Notes under the pieces: model-generated
Told to the model about the DNA's origin: nothing
The model's input: only the letters and a program-made list of their open reading frames with translations
The model's database searches: none
NCBI GenBank assembly: GCA_013607665.1
Contig: VCAX01000003.1
Span: 1-49,858 of the forward strand
Reading direction: 5' to 3'
DNA length: 49,858 nucleotides
From: Campylobacterota bacterium
Lineage (GTDB): Bacteria > Campylobacterota > Campylobacteria > Campylobacterales > Sulfurimonadaceae
In this document: one piece after another, positions 41,108-49,858 of the stretch
Layout of the letters: the number at the start of each line of letters is the position of its first letter
How positions within the stretch are numbered: position 1 is the stretch's first letter
Position numbers and translations under genes: made by a program

Positions 41108-41182
41108 TTTATTCTCCTTCATTTCATTTTGAGAATTTTCTCAAATGATAGGAAAATAATAATACACAAATCGCGTGAAAAA

Positions 41183-41198
41183 TTTGACTCAGGTCAAA
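41183..41198 (-). promoter_or_regulatory. FNR/DNR-type palindrome upstream of nosZ, with -10 TATTAT at 41161-41156
   Basis: TTTGAC-TCAG-GTCAAA, perfect 6-bp half-sites; centre 41190.5 is 29.5 bp from the -10 first base (-41.5). Confidence 0.72.
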
Positions 41199-42144
41199 TT
41201 AGTAAACTAATATCTTTTTTTAAGCTTTTGAGTTTATTTGAAGAGAGGCTGAGTTCATCAAGTGTTTCAATAAGAACATCCTCTTTTTTCAAGAGTTCTT
41301 TGTCGATATTTTCACTCGTTTGCATCGCTGCAATAAGCTCTATCAGGTTTTCAATCTTCTCTTCAACATCTTCTAAGGCATCAACACTGCCCTGGATGGA
41401 TTTTTCTGCATATGTGATTGACTCATTTATGTTTTGAACTAAGAAGTTAAAATCATTGGCAGCCTCAGAAACATCTTGAACATTTCCTTCGGTTTCAATT
41501 GGCTGCACGCCCTTAACCGTTGATTTTTTGATAATACTTTTGGATGTTTTTAAAAACTTTTGAATAAATCCCAACAGACCTTTCAACTGTGTAAAAAGGT
41601 AAACAAGGAGCAAAAGCAGTGTCACAAAGAGAGTTATCTGTATTATTCTGTTTTTCTTTTTACTCTTGTCAAAATACTGTTTATGCATTGTTATGAGTCT
41701 GTCAAATGCAACAATTAAGTCTAGATTTGCATTATAAATTTGATTGACAAGCTTTTGTAATATAATATTCGTATAGCCGTTATGTACCCGGCTCACATCC
41801 CTGAACTTCTGTACAAGCAGGTAGAAACGGTTCCATAAAACAATAATTTTTTGTATTTGATCGCGGATATCGGCATTGTCCAAATCTTCTAATATCTCTT
41901 CTTTTTTATTGACATTTGCAACAAATGATTTAATAGACGCATCAAGTTGCTGCGTTGATGCATGTTTATTGTTGTAGATATAAAAAATATTTTTGGATAT
42001 CTCCTGCGTAAATGCCTTTTGCTCATTGATTGCCTTTAGGAGTGTTAGACTGGCATCATTTTCTTCTGCAATATGTTTTGAATAGAGTGCCAAGATGACA
42101 GAGAGTACAAATATAAGCGCACTGATAATTTTTATTTTATTCAT
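41194..42144 (-). CDS. Two-TM sensor with PilJ/NarX-like periplasmic domain, no recognisable signalling output domain
   Basis: N-terminal TM, about 150-aa helical periplasmic region, TM IIQITLFVTLLLLLVYLFTQL, coiled-coil C-terminus. Confidence 0.6.
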   Translation of the reverse strand: MNKIKIISALIFVLSVILALYSKHIAEENDASLTLLKAINEQKAFTQEISKNIFYIYNNKHASTQQLDASIKSFVANVNKKEEILEDLDNADIRDQIQKIIVLWNRFYLLVQKFRDVSRVHNGYTNIILQKLVNQIYNANLDLIVAFDRLITMHKQYFDKSKKKNRIIQITLFVTLLLLLVYLFTQLKGLLGFIQKFLKTSKSIIKKSTVKGVQPIETEGNVQDVSEAANDFNFLVQNINESITYAEKSIQGSVDALEDVEEKIENLIELIAAMQTSENIDKELLKKEDVLIETLDELSLSSNKLKSLKKDISLLI

Positions 42145-42805
42145 CTACCTTGTCCTTGTAAATTTCTTCTAATGCCTCTGCATCCAAAACTTCAACTTTT
42201 CCATGTATTATAGCAATAATATTATTGCGTTTGAGTCTGTTTAGTACACGAGAAAGCGTTGCAGGCTGTATATGCAGCATCAAAGAGATATCATGACGTT
42301 TGAGTTTGTTAAACATCGCAAGATCCTCACGCAGCATCATACTCACCTTTGAAACTGCGTCAAAAAGAAACTCTCTGTTTATCAGTGACTGCATCTGCAG
42401 AGATCTCTCTAAGAGTGCTGCAGTAAATTGATGACACAAAATATGTTGGTCCAAAAACAGTTCTTTGAATTTTTTATAATTTATTTTCAGGACTTGGGAA
42501 TCTTCAACAAAAGATATATTTGAAAAAGAGCGCAGCGTGAACGCTTCTGTACTTGAAATCTCTGAGAGCATAGAGTTTTCATAAATGTAGTAGAGAAAAA
42601 TCTCATTATCATGTTTATCAAGTTTATAGGCCTTGGCCAAGCCTTCTACCAAAAAACAGAGTTCTGATGTCTCATCTCTTTCATAGTAAAGAATATACTC
42701 TTTTTCATACTGTTGCACAGTTGCCAAAGAAGCAAGTTTTTCAAGCTGATCTGCAGTGAGACTTTGGAAAAATGTGTGTTTCACGATAATCTCTTTTACA
42801 GACAC
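42137..42805 (-). CDS. Crp/Fnr family transcriptional regulator
   Basis: cNMP-like domain, helix-turn-helix HDISLMLHIQPATLSRVLNRLKRNNII; no N-terminal Fe-S cysteine cluster. Confidence 0.9.
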   Translation of the reverse strand: MSVKEIIVKHTFFQSLTADQLEKLASLATVQQYEKEYILYYERDETSELCFLVEGLAKAYKLDKHDNEIFLYYIYENSMLSEISSTEAFTLRSFSNISFVEDSQVLKINYKKFKELFLDQHILCHQFTAALLERSLQMQSLINREFLFDAVSKVSMMLREDLAMFNKLKRHDISLMLHIQPATLSRVLNRLKRNNIIAIIHGKVEVLDAEALEEIYKDKVDE

Positions 42806-42812
42806 ATCAAAC

Positions 42813-43259
42813 CTATTTCATACTTTTGTATGCACATTTCTCTTTAGTGATATCAAAACGAAACAGTGTTCTTTTTGTTTTCGCACTTTGATAAAGATAG
42901 GAAATATTGATACCTGATTCCAAAAATCTCTGTGACGACTGACAGACACCTTGTGTCACAACTTTTTGCATACGGGTATGGTCTTCTTTTATAATGGCTT
43001 CATCACTCTTAGCGCCGGTATTTATACTAAACGTATAAATTAAAGTAGCGTCTTTATTTGTAATAGATAAGAGTGTTGTATATTTGTCAATTCTTTGGGG
43101 AAGTGTTTTAGAAAGCTCTTTTGCTGCTAAAGAAGCAACTAAAACCTTTTGTTTTTGCAGTTGTTCTTTTGGAAGCTCTTGTGCCTGTATCTGCGGCTCT
43201 TTCGCAGAGACAGACAGAGCAAGGAGTAATAAAGCACATTGTATAAAAAACTTTTTCAT
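42813..43259 (-). CDS. Secreted hypothetical protein, operon with the Crp/Fnr regulator
   Basis: Signal peptide MKKFFIQCALLLLALSVSA; two cysteines in the C-terminal half; 7 bp from the regulator gene. Confidence 0.65.
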   Translation of the reverse strand: MKKFFIQCALLLLALSVSAKEPQIQAQELPKEQLQKQKVLVASLAAKELSKTLPQRIDKYTTLLSITNKDATLIYTFSINTGAKSDEAIIKEDHTRMQKVVTQGVCQSSQRFLESGINISYLYQSAKTKRTLFRFDITKEKCAYKSMK

Positions 43260-43313
43260 TCTTTTCTCCGACTCAGTTTAGAAGAATTATACCTTCTCAA
43301 CTCTCATAAAAGA

Positions 43314-43327
43314 ATGATATGTGTCAA
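43314..43327 (-). promoter_or_regulatory. FNR/DNR-type box upstream of the regulator operon, with -10 TATAAT at 43291-43286
   Basis: Minus strand TTGAC-ACAT-ATCAT; centre 43320.5 is 29.5 bp from a perfect TATAAT (-41.5). Confidence 0.75.
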
Positions 43328-43336
43328 TAAATGCGT

Positions 43337-43855
43337 TTACTTTTTCGGCACCACATACATATTGTAGTATCGGCCTTCAAATTTCGGTGGTTTTTCCATA
43401 ACGGCTATATCTTCCACCATTGGCCAGACACGCTCAAGCACCTCACGGGCTGCTTCTGGGTGTGCCATTTCACGACCACGCAAAAATACTCTGAATTTCA
43501 CATGCTTTCCTTTTTCTAGGAATTCACGTGCATGCTTCACTTTGTAAGCGATGTCATTTTCTGCAATTTTTACAGAGAGTTTAATCTCTTTGACATCGAT
43601 CTTTACTTGATTTTTTCTCTGTTCTTTGAGTTTTTTCTCTTCTTGGTATTTAAACTTACCGTAATCCATGATCTTAGCAACAGGCGGTTTTGCATTTGGT
43701 GCTATCAGGACTAAATCAAGCCCCAACTCATTTGCTTTTATCATAGCCTCATCAGTAGAGATGATGCCTAAGCTCTCTCCACCATCTACATTACATCTTA
43801 CTTCAGGAACACGGATGTCATCATTCATGATGACGCGGTCTTTGTTTTTACTCAA
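43337..43855 (-). CDS. infC: Translation initiation factor IF-3
   Basis: [32 protein letters not shown]. Confidence 0.96.
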   Translation of the reverse strand: MSKNKDRVIMNDDIRVPEVRCNVDGGESLGIISTDEAMIKANELGLDLVLIAPNAKPPVAKIMDYGKFKYQEEKKLKEQRKNQVKIDVKEIKLSVKIAENDIAYKVKHAREFLEKGKHVKFRVFLRGREMAHPEAAREVLERVWPMVEDIAVMEKPPKFEGRYYNMYVVPKK

Positions 43856-45660
43856 AAATTTACCTCGTTTATTTTAGTTTGTATAAGCTGGAGGAACTCC
43901 TCTTCGCTCATAGTGTATTGCTCTCTAGTACGTCTGTCACGGATCGCAACTGTCTTGTTTTCAATCTCTTCATCCCCAATGACTACAATCATAGGAACAC
44001 GAGTTTTCTCTGCAGTTCTGATTCTTTTGTTTAAAGAATCGTTCTTCGCGTAGATTTCACTATCGGCATTAATGTCGATAAGTTTATCTGATAAAAGCTT
44101 AGCATATTCTTTATGACTCTCCGCAACAGGTACGATTGCAACTTGTGTAGGAGCAATAAACATCGGAAACTCTCCGGCATAATGCTCTGTCAAAATTCCT
44201 ATGAAACGCTCAAAAGAGCCAAGAATTGCGCGGTGAATCATAACTGGCTGAATCTTGTCATTCTCTTCGCCGTTGTATTCAAGTTTGAATCTTTCCGGAA
44301 GATTAAAGTCCAACTGAATTGTTCCACACTGCCACTCACGTCCGATGGCATCTGTGATTTTAATATCGATTTTTGGCCCATAAAATGCGCCTCCGCCCTC
44401 ATCGATCTCATAAGGAAGCTCATGTTTATCCATTGCAGCTTTGAGTGCATTTGTAGAGATCTCCCACACTTCATCACTTCCAACAGCTTTCTCAGGACGC
44501 GTTGAGATCATCATTTTATAGTCAAACTCGAATGTTGACATAATCTTATCTACAAAATCAACTACTTCAATGATCTGCTCTTCGATCTGATCGGCACGAC
44601 AGAAAATGTGTGCATCATCCTGCGTGAACTCACGCACACGGAAAAGCCCGTGCAGTGCGCCTGTGAGTTCATGACGATGCACAACACCATACTCAAAGTA
44701 TTTAATCGGCAAGTCACGATAGGAGTGTAATTCATCTTCATATACTTTAATATGCCCGACACAGTTCATCGGTTTGACACCAAATTCAAGCTCATCGATG
44801 TGTGTGAAGTACATATTTTCGCCATAGTTTTGATAGTGCCCTGATGTTTTCCACAAATCTGAACGCAGCATCTCAGGTCCACGCACAGGTTCATAGCCGC
44901 GTTTTCTATGTGCTTTAAAAAGCAGTGACTCTAAACGTGCACGCAAACGACCACCGGCAGGCAGCCAGATGGGAAAACCAGCCCCTACCTCTTCACGGAA
45001 AGTAAAGAGCTTCATCTCGTTTCCAAGCTTACGGTGGTCACGCTTTTCGGCCTCAGCCATCATCGTCATATAATCTTTGAGTGCCTCTTTTGTTGCAAAT
45101 GCTATACCATATATACGAGTAAGCATCTCATTTTTAGAATCTCCACCCAAGTAAGCACCCGAAATCTTTGTCAACTTGAAATAACGAATAAGCCCAATGT
45201 TTGGCAAGTGAGGTCCACGACAAAGATCCTCGAACTCTCCTTGTTTATAGATGCTGACATCCTCATCAGGAATCATATCAAGCACAGCTTGCTTGAGGTG
45301 ATCACCCTTAAACTTCTCACGTGCTTCGTCTTTAGAGATGACATACCGTTCAATTGGGTACTTTTTCTTTGCAAAAGAGAGCATCTGTTTCTCGATTTTT
45401 TTCAAATCTCCCTGCCCTATCTCAGCCGAAGTTTTAAAATCGTAGTAGAAACCCTCATTTACAGTCGGTCCAACATAAAACTCTGCATCAGGGTAAAGCG
45501 ACTTTATCGCCTGTGCCATTAAGTGAGCTGTGGAATGGCGAAGCACCTCTAAAGCTTCAGAAGAGTTATCTAATTCTATCTCCTCGCCTTTGAGTCCAAG
45601 CTCCTCAGCAGTCTGTAAATCTACTATAGTGTCATTATATTTTATTGCTATTGCGCTCAA
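43852..45660 (-). CDS. thrS: Threonyl-tRNA synthetase
   Basis: [48 protein letters not shown]. Confidence 0.97.
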   Translation of the reverse strand: MSAIAIKYNDTIVDLQTAEELGLKGEEIELDNSSEALEVLRHSTAHLMAQAIKSLYPDAEFYVGPTVNEGFYYDFKTSAEIGQGDLKKIEKQMLSFAKKKYPIERYVISKDEAREKFKGDHLKQAVLDMIPDEDVSIYKQGEFEDLCRGPHLPNIGLIRYFKLTKISGAYLGGDSKNEMLTRIYGIAFATKEALKDYMTMMAEAEKRDHRKLGNEMKLFTFREEVGAGFPIWLPAGGRLRARLESLLFKAHRKRGYEPVRGPEMLRSDLWKTSGHYQNYGENMYFTHIDELEFGVKPMNCVGHIKVYEDELHSYRDLPIKYFEYGVVHRHELTGALHGLFRVREFTQDDAHIFCRADQIEEQIIEVVDFVDKIMSTFEFDYKMMISTRPEKAVGSDEVWEISTNALKAAMDKHELPYEIDEGGGAFYGPKIDIKITDAIGREWQCGTIQLDFNLPERFKLEYNGEENDKIQPVMIHRAILGSFERFIGILTEHYAGEFPMFIAPTQVAIVPVAESHKEYAKLLSDKLIDINADSEIYAKNDSLNKRIRTAEKTRVPMIVVIGDEEIENKTVAIRDRRTREQYTMSEEEFLQLIQTKINEVNF

Positions 45661-45668
45661 TTTTATTC

Positions 45669-47357
45669 CTATAATTCAGTTTTTAATACTGCACCGTTTG
45701 ATGCGTTAGATACAAGAAGCTGGTAGCGTTTGAGCCATTTTGATTTGACTTCGTTTTTATATGGTTTATATGCCGCTCTTCTTCTTGCTATCTCTTCTTC
45801 ACTTACATTAAGTTGTAAGATGTGCTTGTCAACATCGAGCTCAATTTCATCGCCGTCTTCTATTAATGCGATAAGTCCACCTTCTGCAGCTTCAGGAGAG
45901 ACATGACCGATTGATGCACCTTTTGTAGCACCACTGAATCGTCCATCAGTAATAAGTGCAACACTCTCACCAAGTCCCATACCTTGAATAAGTGCCGTAG
46001 GGGCTAGCATCTCTTGCATACCCGGACCACCCTTTGGGCCTTCATAACGAATAACGACAACATCACCCGCTTTTACTTTTTTACTCATAATGCCCGCAAT
46101 CGCTTCTGGCTGTGAATTAAAGCAGATAGCACTCCCTTTAAAGTGACGCATACTGTCAACAATTCCAGCTGCTTTGATAACCGCACCCTCTTTAGCCAAG
46201 TTACCAAATAAAATTGAGAGTCCGCCAACCGCTGAGTAGGCATTTTCATTCGTATGGATAATAGAAGTGTCTTTAATCTCGGCATCTTTTATACGCTCAC
46301 CAAGTGTCTCACCTGTAATAGTCAATGCATCCAAGTTGAGAATGTCACCTCTGCGTGAGACCTCTTTCATAACGGCATTTACACCGCCTGCATCATCGAT
46401 GTCTTTCATATGAACAGTTGTTAATGATGGAGAAATTTTTGCGATATGGGCAACTTTCTCGGCAATTTTGTTGATATTTTCTATTTTATATTCAACATCC
46501 GCTTCTCTTGCGATTGCAAGCATATGCAGTACTGTGTTTGAGCTTCCACCCATTGCCATATCGACGACAAATGCATTGTGAACTGCTTTTTCATTCAAAA
46601 TATTTTTAAAATTATACTTTTCGTTGTTTTCCATCTTTGCCAGCTCAACGATACGCTTAGCAGCTTTTTTTACCATTGCAATACGCTCAGGAGTCATGGC
46701 AAGTACCGTTCCGTTACCCGGAAGTGCAATTCCCATCGCTTCACAGAGTGTATTCATAGAGTTAGCCGTAAACATTCCTGAACAGCTTCCTCCGCTTGGG
46801 CAGGCTTCACACTCTATCTCATGCAGCTCTTCTTCAGTCATCTTGCCATCATTAAACTGTCCAACCGCTTCAAATGCAGTTGCAAGGTCAATAGGCGTAC
46901 CATCTTTTTTGTGACCAGCCGGCATTGGACCACCTGAAACAAAAATAGTAGGCACATTCACACGAAGCGCTCCCATTATCATTCCCGGAACGATTTTGTC
47001 ACAGTTTGGAATACAGATCATTGCATCGAGTTTATGCGCATTCATAACTGTCTCTATTGAGTCAGCGATAATCTCACGCGAAGGAAGGGAGTAAAGCATT
47101 CCATCATGTCCCATTGCAATTCCGTCATCAACACCGATCGTGTTAAATACAAAGGGAACACCGCCCGCTTCACGGATAGCCTCTTTAACAATCTCTCCAT
47201 ATTCATGCAGAAAAAAATGTCCCGGAATAATGTCGATGTAAGAGTTTGCAATCCCGATAAAAGGCTTGTCAAAGTCCTCATCTTTTAAACCTGTCGCACG
47301 CAGTAAAGAGCGATGCGGTGCTTTGTCAAAACCTTTTTTGATGATGTCACTTCTCAT
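45669..47357 (-). CDS. ilvD: Dihydroxy-acid dehydratase
   Basis: [51 protein letters not shown]. Confidence 0.97.
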   Translation of the reverse strand: MRSDIIKKGFDKAPHRSLLRATGLKDEDFDKPFIGIANSYIDIIPGHFFLHEYGEIVKEAIREAGGVPFVFNTIGVDDGIAMGHDGMLYSLPSREIIADSIETVMNAHKLDAMICIPNCDKIVPGMIMGALRVNVPTIFVSGGPMPAGHKKDGTPIDLATAFEAVGQFNDGKMTEEELHEIECEACPSGGSCSGMFTANSMNTLCEAMGIALPGNGTVLAMTPERIAMVKKAAKRIVELAKMENNEKYNFKNILNEKAVHNAFVVDMAMGGSSNTVLHMLAIAREADVEYKIENINKIAEKVAHIAKISPSLTTVHMKDIDDAGGVNAVMKEVSRRGDILNLDALTITGETLGERIKDAEIKDTSIIHTNENAYSAVGGLSILFGNLAKEGAVIKAAGIVDSMRHFKGSAICFNSQPEAIAGIMSKKVKAGDVVVIRYEGPKGGPGMQEMLAPTALIQGMGLGESVALITDGRFSGATKGASIGHVSPEAAEGGLIALIEDGDEIELDVDKHILQLNVSEEEIARRRAAYKPYKNEVKSKWLKRYQLLVSNASNGAVLKTEL

Positions 47358-47436
47358 TGATGGTCCTTAATAGTCTATAGATATTTATATTTGGATGGGA
47401 TTATAGCATTTTTTTACTATTTTTAGCTAAAAACTC

Positions 47437-47465
47437 TTTACAAATAAAAAATAAATCGCTATAAT
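47437..47465 (+). promoter_or_regulatory. Sigma70-type promoter of the tRNA cluster
   Basis: TTTACA (47437-47442), 17-bp spacer, TATAAT (47460-47465), 33 bp upstream of tRNA-Gly. Confidence 0.8.
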
Positions 47466-47497
47466 TCCGGCTCACTTACAAATAGTAAGATGAAAAT

Positions 47498-47572
47498 GCG
47501 GGAATAGCTCAGTGGTAGAGCACAACCTTGCCAAGGTTGGGGTCGCGAGTTCGAACCTCGTTTCCCGCTCCA
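47498..47572 (+). tRNA. tRNA-Gly(GCC)
   Basis: Cloverleaf with anticodon loop CTTGCCAAG; encoded CCA. Confidence 0.95.
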
Positions 47573-47607
47573 TTTAATTTACGATTTATAAAAACAGAGA
47601 CACCCAT

Positions 47608-47694
47608 GCCCGGGTGGCGAAATTGGTAGACGCAGGGGACTTAAAATCCCCCGGTAGCAATACTGTGCCGGTTCAAGTCCGGCCCCGGGCACCA
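47608..47694 (+). tRNA. tRNA-Leu(TAA)
   Basis: Long variable arm, anticodon loop ACTTAAAAT; encoded CCA. Confidence 0.95.
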
Positions 47695-47713
47695 CTGATA
47701 AAAAACTGAAACT

Positions 47714-47787
47714 GGTGCCATCGCCAAGTGGTAAGGCCGCAGCCTGCAAAGCTGCTATCCCCAGTTCAAATCTGGGTGGCACCTCCA
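47714..47787 (+). tRNA. tRNA-Cys(GCA)
   Basis: Anticodon loop CCTGCAAAG; encoded CCA. Confidence 0.95.
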
Positions 47788-47819
47788 GTTTTATGATCAA
47801 ACCTTTCTAAATACAATGT

Positions 47820-47908
47820 GGATCTTTGGCTGAGTTGGTCGAAAGCACCGGTCTTGAAAACCGGCGAGGGTCACACCTCCCAGAGTTCGAATCTCTGAGG
47901 GTCCACCA
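47820..47908 (+). tRNA. tRNA-Ser(TGA)
   Basis: Long variable arm, anticodon loop TCTTGAAAA; encoded CCA. Confidence 0.94.
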
Positions 47909-48100
47909 CTTCTTAATCCAATACAATCCAAGTACATCTAAATAAACCCCTTAAATACGAACTTCTATATTTTTATTAGTCTGACTTAATTCAATGTATG
48001 CTATAGTAATCCCAACTTTTTAGGGGCTAATTTGAGGGCTTATTTCTTGTAAGCCCCATACTAATCAAAAATAAGCCCCTTTTTTACATAGGGAGTTTTT

Positions 48101-49315
48101 ATGGCACGAATTACAACACCACTGACCGATACAAAAATCAAAACCTCAAAAGCAAAAGAAAAAGACTACAAGTTATCTGATGGTGGTGGCTTATATCTCT
48201 TAGTCACTAAAGCAGGAGGTAAACATTGGAAACTCAAATATCGTTTTAACAACAAAGAAAAAAAACTATCTTTAGGGGCTTATCCAAGTATATCTTTATC
48301 AAAAGCAAGAGAGCTAAGAGAACATTATAAGTCTCAAATTGCTACAAACATTGACCCTAATGAAGTTCTCAAAAGTCAAAAAACCACTAAAGAACAAGAA
48401 GAAATCAAAAATCAAAATACATTTCAAAAAATTGCCTTAAAGAGATTAGCTCAAATTGAATCAGACATTAGTGAAAGCCACTATAAAAGAAGCTACAATG
48501 GTTTAGTTAATGATGTATTTCCTATAATTGGGAATAAGCCTATCGATAATGTAGTCGCAGAAGATATTATCTATATACTCCAAGTTATGATGAAACGAGG
48601 TGTAAGAAATAGTGCAAAACAGGTTTATCATGCTATTAGCAAAACATTTAAATGGGCTGTCGCAAATGCAAAAGCCAAAAGAAATCCAGCAGCCGATATT
48701 GAAGTAAGTGAGATAATAGGTAAATCAAATGAAAAACATTATCCAACTATTACAGATGATATGGGGATCAGGAATCTACTAATTTCAATAAATGAATATA
48801 CCGGTGAGTATAGTACAAGACAAGCTCTAAAAATGATGGCATATACATTTGTAAGAACTATAAATATTCGCTATTTAGAGTGGAAAGAAATTGACTTTGA
48901 AACAAAACTTTGGACAATACCAGAGCATAAAATGAAAGACAGAAAAGAATTTATTGTACCCCTTACAAATACTGTAATAAACCTACTAAAAGATATGAAA
49001 CTTTATTCAGGTACAGCTAAATATGTCTTTCCAAGTGTTAAAAGTCAAACAACTCCAATGTCTGATGGAGCCTTACTAGGTGCAGTACGACGAATGGGAT
49101 ATTCAAAAAATGAGTTCACACCTCATGGTTTTAGAGCAATGTTCTCAACTATAGCGCATCAAAAAAGTAAGTTTAACTTTGATGTCATAGAAACCCAACT
49201 AGCACATAGTGTCGGTAACTCTGTATCAAAAGCCTACAATAGAGCTAAATATCTTGATGAGAGAGTGGAACTGATGCAATGGTGGAGTGATTATCTTGAT
49301 AATATTCAACAATAA
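48101..49315 (+). CDS. Tyrosine recombinase/integrase, P4-type with N-terminal DUF4102-like domain
   Basis: LSDGGGLYLLVTKAGGKHWKLKYRFNNKEKKLSLGAYPSISLSKARELR; TPHGFRAMFSTI (R), QLAHSVG and Y catalytic region; directly downstream of a tRNA. Confidence 0.93.
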   Translation: MARITTPLTDTKIKTSKAKEKDYKLSDGGGLYLLVTKAGGKHWKLKYRFNNKEKKLSLGAYPSISLSKARELREHYKSQIATNIDPNEVLKSQKTTKEQEEIKNQNTFQKIALKRLAQIESDISESHYKRSYNGLVNDVFPIIGNKPIDNVVAEDIIYILQVMMKRGVRNSAKQVYHAISKTFKWAVANAKAKRNPAADIEVSEIIGKSNEKHYPTITDDMGIRNLLISINEYTGEYSTRQALKMMAYTFVRTINIRYLEWKEIDFETKLWTIPEHKMKDRKEFIVPLTNTVINLLKDMKLYSGTAKYVFPSVKSQTTPMSDGALLGAVRRMGYSKNEFTPHGFRAMFSTIAHQKSKFNFDVIETQLAHSVGNSVSKAYNRAKYLDERVELMQWWSDYLDNIQQ

Positions 49316-49424
49316 TGAAATAGTGAAATAGTTAGGTTAATCGAAGTCCTATCTTATATACTTTATAGAAAATTAAAAGTTTTTCCTTTAAACTATATAA
49401 AAATAAAGTTCAAAAGAAAACTAT

Positions 49425-49838
49425 ATGCAAATATACATAGAAGCAGACGACATTATAAAAGAAGATACTGAAGATATAATATTAGAAAAAACAGATTATC
49501 TTCGTATACTAGTTCTCCAAGCTAAAAGTATTAATCATGGATGGAATCCCACAATATCACAATTATATTTTAATACATCATATCATAATGCAGTTATTAT
49601 ATTAAAGAGCAACAAACAAATATCAAAATTAATTAAGATGTTACCACTACATAATAAAAATCATTTCATTATACTTGACAACATAATTGACAACATAAAA
49701 CATGAACAAGATGGTTTGTCGGATTTATTTACCAAAAAATCTAGAATTAATGCCTTAAAAAATAACAATCATTATTTTGCAAAATTTCATCAAGAAAACA
49801 TAAAAAATGAACAAAATGATTTTATTCAAAAAGTGTAG
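49425..49838 (+). CDS. Hypothetical protein of the island
   Basis: 137-codon ORF in AT-rich sequence; no family recognised. Confidence 0.55.
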   Translation: MQIYIEADDIIKEDTEDIILEKTDYLRILVLQAKSINHGWNPTISQLYFNTSYHNAVIILKSNKQISKLIKMLPLHNKNHFIILDNIIDNIKHEQDGLSDLFTKKSRINALKNNNHYFAKFHQENIKNEQNDFIQKV

Positions 49839-49858
49839 ACACGCATCCTATTTGGACA

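Larger units (their letters stand above)
47909..49858 (+). mobile_element. Left end of a putative tRNA-Ser-associated integrative island; right end outside the window
   Basis: Integrase adjacent to tRNA-Ser, AT-rich composition, orphan ORF downstream. Confidence 0.6.

Noticed and set aside
44113-44505. 130-codon plus-strand ORF inside thrS
   Set aside because: Antisense shadow of thrS.
47579-47800. 73-codon minus-strand ORF (VPPRFELGIAALQAAALPLGDGTS...)
   Set aside because: It is the well-known spurious translation of tRNA genes on the opposite strand.
1-49858. CRISPR array, rRNA operon, or insertion sequence
   Set aside because: Scanned by eye for regularly spaced repeats, rRNA core sequences and transposases; none seen in the window.

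Overview
Chromosomal segment from a Campylobacterota (epsilonproteobacterial, Sulfurimonas-like) genome, inferred from gene content and protein similarity; not checked by search. From left to right: a truncated and frameshifted TonB-dependent-receptor-type gene with a 7-bp tandem repeat next to its start codon; the porGDAB pyruvate:ferredoxin oxidoreductase operon; a HAD phosphatase and a peptide-binding protein; rplM-rpsI; a modA-mop-modB-modC operon; an AddAB/RecB-like helicase-nuclease pair; the cbb3 oxidase cluster ccoNOQP with accessory genes; carA-DUF507; MotE/FliJ-like genes; purA-hisZ-aminotransferase; uppP; rdgB; an MFS transporter; a complete clade II (c-type NosZ) nitrous oxide reductase cluster with duplicated nosD and nosL-type genes; a Crp/Fnr regulator with a PilJ-like membrane sensor; infC-thrS; ilvD; four tRNAs (Gly, Leu, Cys, Ser); and a tyrosine integrase that opens an AT-rich island next to tRNA-Ser. 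The strongest unannotated signals are: (1) four FNR/DNR-type palindromes (TTGAY-N4-RTCAW), upstream of nosZ, nosB, nosL and the regulator operon, each placed so that a -10 hexamer falls exactly at class II (-41.5) spacing; (2) a heptanucleotide repeat plus an in-phase A_AAA_AAC slippery heptamer in the TonB-receptor-like gene; (3) a cysteine-free NosL paralogue at the usual nosL position, with the canonical NosL on its own convergent promoter; (4) two short ORFs with strong Shine-Dalgarno sequences that the ORF track missed.
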